Origin: Micromonospora globispora
GTDB taxonomy: Bacteria > Actinomycetota > Actinomycetes > Mycobacteriales > Micromonosporaceae
DNA length: 46,358 nt
Reading direction: 5' to 3'
NCBI RefSeq assembly: GCF_003857015.1
Contig: NZ_QGGF01000060.1
Coordinates: 1-46,358, forward strand
Position numbers and translations under genes: made by a program. The notes under the pieces were generated by a model, which was not told where the DNA came from, did no database searches, and saw nothing but the letters and a program-made list of their open reading frames with translations. Position 1 is the first letter of the stretch, and each line of letters opens with the position of its first letter. This document shows, piece after piece, positions 40,850-46,358 of this stretch.

Positions 40850-41863
40850 TCAGACTCCCTTGATCTCGGAGAGGGCGACGGGCCGGCGCTCCGCTCGGGA
40901 CAGCTCGCAGGCCTCGGCAACGCGGAAGGCCTCAAGCGCGTCGCGGACGGTGCACGGGGACGGCCGCTCGCCGCGGGCGACGTCCGCGAAAGCGGTGAGC
41001 TCGGCCTGGTACGCCGGAAGGAAACGCTCCATGAAGGACCACCTCCGGGGGCCCCGGGGAAAGTCGACCCCCTCCTCGGCGGACCTCATCGCCAGCGAGT
41101 GGTCCAGCCCCACCGCGATCGTGCCCTTCTCGCCGAACACCTCCATGCGCACGTCGTGGCCGCCGCCGTTGTATCGGGTCGAGGAGACGAGGACCATCGT
41201 GCCGTCGTCCAAAGTCAGCAGGGCGGCGCCGGTGTCCACATCCCCGGCCTCGGAGAAGAAGCCGGCTCCCTTGTTCGCACCCGTCGCGTAGACGGAGGCC
41301 ACCTCCTGCCCCGTGACGAACCGGATGATGTCGAAGTCGTGCACGTTGCAGTCGCGGAAGATCCCGCCCGAGGTCGGGATGTACGAGGCGTGCGGCGGGG
41401 ACTGGTCGTGGGTGTTGGCCCGGATGGTGTGGATGAAACCCAGCTCGCCGGATTCCGCCGCGCGCCGCGCGCGCTGGTAGCCGACGTCGAAGCGTCGCTG
41501 GAAGCCGACATGCGCCGGCACTCCGCTGGCGGCGACGAGGTCGGTCAGCGCGATGGTCTCTTCGAGGGTGGCCGCGACGGGCTTCTCGCAGAAGGTCGGC
41601 ACCCCGGCGGCGATCCCCTGCCACAGCAGCGGGGCGTGCCCGGGGGTGGCGGTCGCGATCACGAAACCGTCGACGCCCGAGGCGAGCAGCGCCTCGGCGT
41701 CTGCGGCGACCTCCGCGCCGAGCTCCTCGGCGAGGGCCCGGGCGGCCTGAACGTTGGTGTCGGTCACGACGAGCTCGTCGACGAAGTCGAGGCCTACCAG
41801 GGTCCTGGCATGGAAGGCCCCGATCCTTCCCACCCCCGCGAGCCCGATGCGCATATGAGTCAT
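40850..41863 (-). CDS. iolG: Inositol 2-dehydrogenase (Gfo/Idh/MocA family)
   Basis: The 337-residue protein has the start MTHMRIGLAGVGRIGAFHAR; ATG 41854 (MRIGLAG) is an equally likely start. The NAD motif GLAGVGRIG, VDGFVIATATPGHAPLLWQG, the catalytic-site FCEKPVAATLEETIALTDLV and VGFQRRFDVGYQRARRAAES are followed by HASYIPTSGGIFRDCNVHDF with DIIRFVTGQEV. Lys of EKP and the Asp/His of NVHDFD are the expected catalytic residues. It oxidises myo-inositol to 2-keto-myo-inositol, the first step of the pathway, and is the first gene of the operon, 4 bases from the isomerase gene. An IolR-like site lies upstream. Confidence 0.9.
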   Translation of the reverse strand: MTHMRIGLAGVGRIGAFHARTLVGLDFVDELVVTDTNVQAARALAEELGAEVAADAEALLASGVDGFVIATATPGHAPLLWQGIAAGVPTFCEKPVAATLEETIALTDLVAASGVPAHVGFQRRFDVGYQRARRAAESGELGFIHTIRANTHDQSPPHASYIPTSGGIFRDCNVHDFDIIRFVTGQEVASVYATGANKGAGFFSEAGDVDTGAALLTLDDGTMVLVSSTRYNGGGHDVRMEVFGEKGTIAVGLDHSLAMRSAEEGVDFPRGPRRWSFMERFLPAYQAELTAFADVARGERPSPCTVRDALEAFRVAEACELSRAERRPVALSEIKGV

Positions 41864-41914
41864 CCAATCCACGTGTCGGTGGCCGCCGTTGCCCCGCCAC
41901 TGGCCGTGGGGCGT

Positions 41915-41959
41915 AGCCTGCCCGTAACATCGATGCCTCGTCAAGGGTTTGTCCTAACA
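41915..41959 (-). promoter_or_regulatory. Inositol operon promoter with IolR-type operator
   Basis: On the minus strand TTGACG (41944-41939) and CAGGCT (41920-41915) are 18 bases apart. TGTCCTAACA at 41950-41959 (plus strand) fits all ten positions of the corynebacterial IolR motif as I recall it (KGWCHTRACA). A related CCCGTAACATC lies at 41921-41931, so TAACATC recurs with a 30-base period. The site is between iolG and the divergent GntR gene. Confidence 0.6.
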
Positions 41960-41994
41960 TCCTCACGTAAGTTCAATCTGTCTTTTGGAGTAGA

Positions 41995-42741
41995 GTGCCG
42001 GCCATGGCCATCCAAGTGGGCATCACGATCGACCGGTCCTCCCCGGTGCCCCTGTACCACCAGCTCGCGGAGCAGCTGCGCGCCGCGATCCGCAGTGGTC
42101 AGCTGCAGCCCGGCGATCCGTTCGAGAACGAGATGGCCCTCGCCGAGCGACTCAACCTGTCACGGCCAACGGTGCGCCGGGCCATCCAGGAGTTGGTCAG
42201 CCAGGGCCTGCTGCTGCGTCGGCGCGGTCTCGGCACCACGGTCGCCAACCGCAAGGTGCACCGGCGTGCCGAACTCACGAGCCTCTACGACGACCTCAAG
42301 CGCGACTCGGCCCGACCCACGACCGCCGTCCTGCAGCACGAACTGGTGCGGGACGAGCGTGTGGCAGCGTCGCTCGATCTGCCCGTCGACGCCGAACTGC
42401 TCTCGATCGTCCGCCTGCGGTTCTCCGACAACCGCCCGCTGGCCATCCTGCACAACTGGCTGCCACCGTCGTACGCCGACATCACCCGGGAGCAGCTCGA
42501 GGCGCAGGGCCTGTACGCCCTGCTACGCGATCGTGGCGTGCGGCCGGTCGTCGCGCACCAGACGATCGGGGCACGCACGCCGACCGCGGCCCAACGGCGG
42601 CACCTGCGGCTGAAGCCGTCCGAGCCCGTGCTCACCATGACGCGCAGCGCGTTCGACTCGGCAGGCAACCCGGTGGAGTACGGCGACCACTGCTACCGAG
42701 CTCAGGACTACAGCATCGAGGTCATGATCGACGAGCGGTGA
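41995..42741 (+). CDS. GntR-family (HutC/UTRA-type) regulator, IolR candidate
   Basis: The product is 248 residues from GTG 41995 (GGAG lies 4 bases upstream); ATG 42004 would shorten it by three. The winged helix is VPLYHQLAEQLRAAIRSGQL, QPGDPFENEMALAERLNLSR and PTVRRAIQELVSQGLLLRRR. The UTRA effector domain spans about 95-240: ELLSIVRLRFSDNRPLAILH, NWLPPSYADITREQLEAQGL, LRLKPSEPVLTMTRSAFDSA and the tail GDHCYRAQDYSIEVMIDER. It is transcribed away from the inositol operon and shares a promoter region with a perfect IolR-like motif. The probable role is repression of both, relieved by an inositol pathway intermediate. Confidence 0.9.
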   Translation: MPAMAIQVGITIDRSSPVPLYHQLAEQLRAAIRSGQLQPGDPFENEMALAERLNLSRPTVRRAIQELVSQGLLLRRRGLGTTVANRKVHRRAELTSLYDDLKRDSARPTTAVLQHELVRDERVAASLDLPVDAELLSIVRLRFSDNRPLAILHNWLPPSYADITREQLEAQGLYALLRDRGVRPVVAHQTIGARTPTAAQRRHLRLKPSEPVLTMTRSAFDSAGNPVEYGDHCYRAQDYSIEVMIDER

Positions 42742-42758
42742 CGCGGGACGACGCCCAT

Positions 42759-42775
42759 GGCCGGGCCGACCGGCC
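42759..42775 (+). terminator. Hairpin after the GntR gene
   Basis: GGCCGG (42759-42764) pairs with CCGGCC (42770-42775) around a 5-base loop, 18 bases after the GntR stop. A weak T-rich stretch follows about 10 bases later (cttgatcttta). It is a plausible intrinsic-like terminator. Confidence 0.45.
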
Positions 42776-42890
42776 GCCCCTAACTTGATCTTTAACCTGT
42801 TCGACGTAGTCGGGGATTCGCGGTCTTCGTTTTCTTGGTGCCCGGTTTGTTGGTCTTCTTGGTGGTTGCGATGTGGACGTCGTGACGTGC

Positions 42891-44074
42891 GGGGTTCCAA
42901 AACGCGGTCATCGTGGCTGACCTGGCCGGACGTGGTTCCTATCAGGGATGCCTGACACCATCGTTGGGATGTCGCTCCGCCTGATCTACCTCGTGTTCTG
43001 CCGGATCGCCGGCTGGGTGTCCCTGCTCGCTCGGACCACCGCAGCCAAGGACCCGGAGATTCTCGTCCTGCGTCACGAGAACGCGGTCCTGCGCCGACAG
43101 AACCCCAAGCCGCGCCTGAACTGGGCCGACCGCGCAGCGCTCGCCGCCCTGATCAGGCTCCTGCCACGGACGTTGAAGGCCCATCGGCTCGTCACCCCAG
43201 CCACGGTCCTTCGCTGGCATCGGCGGCTGGTCGCCCGCCACTGGACGTATCCACACCGGCTCGGGCGCCCGCCCATCGACCCAGCGCTGGCCGCGCTGGT
43301 CGAGCACATGGCCCGGGACAACCCGGGCTGCGGCTACCAGCGAATTCAAGGAGAGCTGTTCGGTCTTGGTTACCGGATCGGCGCGTCGACGATCCGCAGG
43401 ATCCTCAACAGCTGGGCACACCGCCGGCACCGCTGCGCCGCGACCACACCACGTGGCGACGATTCCTGCGCACCCAAGCGTCCACCATGCTCGCCTGCGA
43501 CTTCTTCCATGTGGACTGCGCGCTCACCCTCCAACGCTTGTACGTGTTTTTCGTCCTGGAGGTCGGCAGCCGGTACGGGCACATCCTCGGCGTCACCGCC
43601 AACCCCGACGGGCCGTGGACCGTTCAGCAGGCCAGGAATCTGCTCATGGACCTGGGCGAGCGCGTCGATCAGTTCAGATTCCTGATCCGGGACCGGGCCG
43701 GGCAGTTGACCGACGCCTTCGACACCGTACTGACCGACGCCGGCGTCACGGTATACAAGATCCCACCGCGCAGCCCGCGATCCAACGCCTACGCGGAAAG
43801 GTTCGTCCTCACCGCCCGCAGCGAGGTCACCGACCGCATGCTCATCTTCAGCGAACGACATCTACGCAGAACACTTGCTGAATACGCCCGTCACTACAAC
43901 GGGCGGCGACCACACCGAGCCCTGCAGTTGCAGTCCCCGCGCTCCGACCGTCCCGTCGTTGACCTGACCCACAAACGGATCAAACGCCGGCCCGTCCTCG
44001 GCGGGCTGATCACCGAATATGAACGAGCCGCATAGAAGCCCAAGTCAGGCCACGTAGCAGGGTTTTGGAACCCC
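42891..44074 (+). mobile_element. Integrase-core insertion sequence with ~35-bp terminal inverted repeats
   Basis: The left end GGGGTTCCAAAACGCGGTCA (from 42891) and the right end, read on the minus strand from 44074, GGGGTTCCAAAACCCTGCTA are inverted copies. The match continues imperfectly (CGTGGC-TGACCTGG against CGTGGCCTGACTTGG). The single transposase gene between them is frameshifted. The right end abuts a 5'-truncated IS5 transposase, so this element may have inserted into it. No certain target duplication was seen. Confidence 0.75.
42948..44035 (+). pseudogene. Integrase-core (rve) transposase with a central frameshift
   Basis: The first half (ATG 42948, possibly ATG 42969) reads SLRLIYLVFCRIAGWVSLLA, PEILVLRHENAVLRRQNPKP, RLVTPATVLRWHRRLVARHW and GCGYQRIQGELFGLGYRIGA. 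At about 43410-43413 the frame breaks; PPAPLRRDHTTWRRFLRTQA and MLACDFFHVDCALTLQRLYV continue in another frame. Adding one C (AGCTGGG to AGCCTGGG) restores LNSLGTPPAPLRR. The catalytic residues are all present: Asp in CDFFHVD, Asp in RFLIRDRAGQLTDAF and Glu in NAYAERFVLTARSEV. The tail is LTHKRIKRRPVLGGLITEYE. It belongs to the IS3/IS481-like rve group. As it stands it is inactive unless read by frameshifting. Confidence 0.82.
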
Positions 44075-44075
44075 A

Positions 44076-44903
44076 CAGGGTGGGTCGGGTCGTCCGCCGA
44101 AGTGGAGTAGACGGCAGTTGATCGACGGGATCCGGTGGCGGACACGGGTCGGCTCGCCGTGGCGGGACGTGCCGGCACTGTACGGGCCCTGGCAGACCGT
44201 CTACGGGTTGTTCCGCAGGTGGCAGCGGGCCGGGGTGTGGCGGAACGTGGTCACCGGGTTGCAGGCACGCGCCGATGCGGCGGGATTGATCACCTGGGAC
44301 GTCAGTGTTGATTCCACCAGCGCCCGCGCTCATCAGCACGCCGCCGGCGCCCGCACCCGTGGTGAGTTGCAGGTCGAGTCGCCCGGTGGTGTCGATGACG
44401 AGCCCGACGACCATGCGTTGGGACGGTCGCGAGGTGGGTTGACCACGAAGCTGCACCTGGCCTGTGAACAGGGCCGCAAGCCGTTGTCGACCGTGCTCAC
44501 CGCCGGACACCGCGGCGACAGCCCGCAATTCGACCCGGTCCTGGCCGGTATTCGGGTTCCCCGTCCCAGTGGCGGCCGGCCCCGCACACGACCGGATCGA
44601 ATCCTGGCCGACAAGGCATACAGCTCCCGCGCCAACCGGCAGCACCTGGCCCGCCGCGGAATCGCCGCGACCATCCCGATCAAGGTCGACCAGGCCGCGA
44701 GCCGACGCAGGAAAGGCTCGCAGGGCGGCCGGCCACCGACCTTCGACTCCATCACCTACCGGCAGCGCCACGCCGTCGAGTGCGGCATCAACCAGCTCAA
44801 ACGCAACCGAGCCCTGGCCACCCGCTATGACAAACTCGCCGTCCGCTACCACGCCACAGTGCACATCGCCACGATCAACGAGTGGCTCCGACCCGGCTTA
44901 TGA
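44076..44903 (+). pseudogene. IS5-family transposase, N-terminally truncated
   Basis: Coherent sequence starts at the junction with the preceding IS: GRPPKWSRRQLIDGIRWRTR, VGSPWRDVPALYGPWQTVYG. The DDE residues are present: Asp in LITWDVSVDSTSARAHQHAA, Asp in RPDRILADKAYSSRANRQHL and Glu in RQRHAVECGINQLKRNRALA. The tail is VRYHATVHIATINEWLRPGL. About 25-30 N-terminal residues and the start codon are missing, replaced by the end of the upstream element. Just after the stop, GAAACAGGGCCTAA (44902-44915) is probably the right inverted repeat. A 44118 start would be possible but would omit conserved residues. Confidence 0.75.
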
Positions 44904-44958
44904 AACAGGGCCTAATCCCGGCGGCCCGCTCTCTGGCGGCGTTCTCGCGCACGGTGGT

Positions 44959-46074
44959 TCAGGCTACGAGCAGGCGGAGACCGAGCTCTGCCGTGTCGAG
45001 GGCGACGAGGTCGCGGTTGCGCTCGGCCCACCGGCCTGAGGAAAGGTCTTCGCGGAGTGTGCTGACTGCCCGTTGCTCAGCCTGCGGTCCGACTCTGGTC
45101 CATACCGAAACCGCGCGGCGTACATGTTCGTCCAGGTATGCCTCAGGCCGGCGCCAGTATGCCTCGAAGAAGCCGTCAGCGCAGTCCCACGGGACGAGCA
45201 CCGGCTCCGCGCGTCCTCCGATCGCGCGGGTCAGGTCGGCCAGGGACGGCCAGTCGACGAGGAGGTCTGCAAACTCAGGTAAGTAGTCGCGGGTGAGCCA
45301 GAACCGCTGACGCCAGCCGGTGTCATCGGCGTCGTACGTGAACACCACCACGCGGCGGGCCACACGCCGCATCTCACGCAGCCCGGCGACCGGATCCGGC
45401 CAGTGATGGACGGTGCTGACCGCCATCGCGGCGTCAAAGGACTGGTCCTCGAACGGCAGACTCTCCGCAGCGGCGGCCACGCACGGCGCCGCGCCCGGGG
45501 GACGCTGCGCCCGCATGACCGCCGACGGTTCCACCGCCGTGACGTCGCGGTCGGGTGGTTCGTAGGAGCCGGTGCCAGCCCCGACGTTCAGCACCGTTCG
45601 TGCGTCCCCCAGCGCATCCCAGATGCGCGCGGCGATCCGTGGCTCGGTGCGCCGCGTCGCGGGGTAAGCGGATCCGATGGCGTCGTACAACTGCGCGCCG
45701 AACACTTTCAGTTGCTCCTCTGGCGCCGTCCTGATCCCCATTGCGCGTGCCTCCAGTTCCCTGTCTATAGCCGTCACCATGGCAGCAGCGCGGTCGCGCT
45801 GGTCCATCAGCAGGCCGCGCAGCCGGCACAGGTGCGCGACTGCGTCGGTGGCCGGATCGTCAACCAGATCCGCGATCTCCCGCAATCCGAAGCCGAGCCG
45901 CCGGTAGGCGAGCACCTCCCGGAGTCGCTCCACATCGCCCGGGGAGTAGACCCGGTGCCCAGCCGCGGTCCGCGTGGACGGCTCCAGGAGGCCGATCTCG
46001 TCATAGTGATGCAGTGTGCGGACGCTGACACCGGCCAACTCCGCCACACGCCCCACGGTCAGGTGCTCCTCCAC
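44959..46074 (-). CDS. MerR-family regulator fused to a SAM-dependent methyltransferase
   Basis: One uninterrupted frame of 371 codons starts at GTG 46074. Residues 1-110 are a MerR domain: HLTVGRVAELAGVSVRTLHH, YDEIGLLEPSTRTAAGHRVY, YRRLGFGLREIADLVDDPAT and the dimer helix RLRGLLMDQRDRAAAMVTAI. A TipA-like connector (APEEQLKVFGAQL) leads into a class I methyltransferase: TVLNVGAGTGSYEPPDRDVT (SAM motif I, VGAGTGSYE), VAAAAESLPFEDQSFDAAMA (motif II/III), VSTVHHWPDPVAGLREMRRV and VVVFTYDADDTGWRQRFWLT. MerR proteins normally carry a ligand or metal domain here. A leaderless promoter ends 8 bases before the start. Inferred: a regulator that binds or uses SAM, or a methyltransferase that controls its own gene. 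Confidence 0.85.
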   Translation of the reverse strand: MEEHLTVGRVAELAGVSVRTLHHYDEIGLLEPSTRTAAGHRVYSPGDVERLREVLAYRRLGFGLREIADLVDDPATDAVAHLCRLRGLLMDQRDRAAAMVTAIDRELEARAMGIRTAPEEQLKVFGAQLYDAIGSAYPATRRTEPRIAARIWDALGDARTVLNVGAGTGSYEPPDRDVTAVEPSAVMRAQRPPGAAPCVAAAAESLPFEDQSFDAAMAVSTVHHWPDPVAGLREMRRVARRVVVFTYDADDTGWRQRFWLTRDYLPEFADLLVDWPSLADLTRAIGGRAEPVLVPWDCADGFFEAYWRRPEAYLDEHVRRAVSVWTRVGPQAEQRAVSTLREDLSSGRWAERNRDLVALDTAELGLRLLVA

Positions 46075-46081
46075 GCCACCG

Positions 46082-46112
46082 ACTATGTGACATGACGCCG
46101 CGTGAGGAGCAA
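46082..46112 (-). promoter_or_regulatory. Leaderless promoter with 19-bp spacer (MerR-type)
   Basis: On the minus strand TTGCTC (46112-46107) and CATAGT (46087-46082) are 19 bases apart, the long spacing typical of MerR-activated promoters. The -10 box ends 8 bases before GTG 46074, so the transcript would begin at or next to the start codon. Confidence 0.5.
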
Positions 46113-46358
46113 GCGCTTCGCTGCTTACATGATCGAGTTTCCGCTCATCGGCACGACCGGGCGCCGCCTCAATCCGGTTGTCGTGACGCTGCGTAGCGCG
46201 CGGTCGGCGGCATGACCGGATGTTCGATGGACGTCGAACTTGGCGAATGACTACCGGACCGGCAGGAGTGGACACCCGGCAGACGTGATTGAGTGTGTAC
46301 GTGGCGCTCTATCCGGTGGGTGACCTGTGAGGGCACCGGGAGGCTTGCGGGCCGGGGG

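Noticed and set aside
42780..42890. Minus-strand Lys/Thr-rich stretch (TTKKTNKPGTKKTKT) as the tail of a gene
   Set aside because: No start, no domain, and only about 30 codons before the IS end. Could be a remnant but cannot be supported.
46113..46358. Start of a gene at the right edge
   Set aside because: Short frames only, with early stops and no family-like sequence.

Overview
The window is high-GC, dense DNA from an actinomycete. GTG starts, leaderless promoters, Scr1-type DUF5753/DUF397 remnants, a LAL-type LuxR end and the actinobacterial set of IS elements fit Streptomyces/Micromonospora-like soil bacteria; Micromonosporaceae is my best guess, by inference only. I saw no rRNA, tRNA or CRISPR array.

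Left third (1-11.7 kb) is a scarred accessory region. It holds the end of a LuxR regulator, pieces of ISL3 transposases, a two-gene chaperone-like pair (GrpE-like coiled-coil protein and an Hsp70-like ATPase with a non-canonical C-terminus), a LuxR fragment beside a tandem palindromic repeat, a small membrane-anchored protein, an IS5-type element with a frameshift, a MarR/hypothetical operon with a readable leaderless promoter, a YibE/F membrane protein and a serine recombinase (both apparently frameshifted), and a broken DUF5753 regulator next to an intact DUF397 gene.

Middle (11.8-20.8 kb) is one catabolic cluster. A divergent IclR regulator faces two tandemly duplicated cupin dioxygenases separated by an MFS carboxylate-type transporter and a truncated MaoC gene. 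These are followed by a class III CoA-transferase, a split MaoC/hot-dog hydratase (two genes), an AtuA-family protein and an acyl-CoA dehydrogenase. The gene content suggests uptake of an organic acid or ketone, oxidative C-C cleavage, CoA activation, desaturation and hydration. I cannot name a known pathway with this combination. An IS6-type element closes the cluster.

Right-middle (21.9-28.4 kb) is a sugar locus: a PfkB kinase, a lipoprotein binding protein and two ABC permeases run leftward; a DeoR regulator and a family 4 glycosidase run rightward. A 33-bp operator palindrome lies between them. ABC import, cytosolic phosphorylation and GH4 hydrolysis would together form a PTS-independent phospho-glycoside route.

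Right (28.4-42.7 kb) is a complete myo-inositol operon on the minus strand, nearly all genes overlapping by ATGA or GTGA: iolG-like dehydrogenase, sugar phosphate isomerase, iolC, Cgl0159-type aldolase-like protein, iolB, iolD, second isomerase, a ribose-type ABC importer, second dehydrogenase, a 67-codon unknown ORF and iolA/mmsA. A divergent GntR regulator sits at the head, with a perfect match to the corynebacterial IolR motif in the shared promoter.

The last 3.6 kb holds a complete but frameshifted integrase-core IS abutting a truncated IS5 transposase, then a MerR regulator fused to a SAM-methyltransferase behind a leaderless promoter with a 19-bp spacer. Bases 46113-46358 hold no gene I can support.
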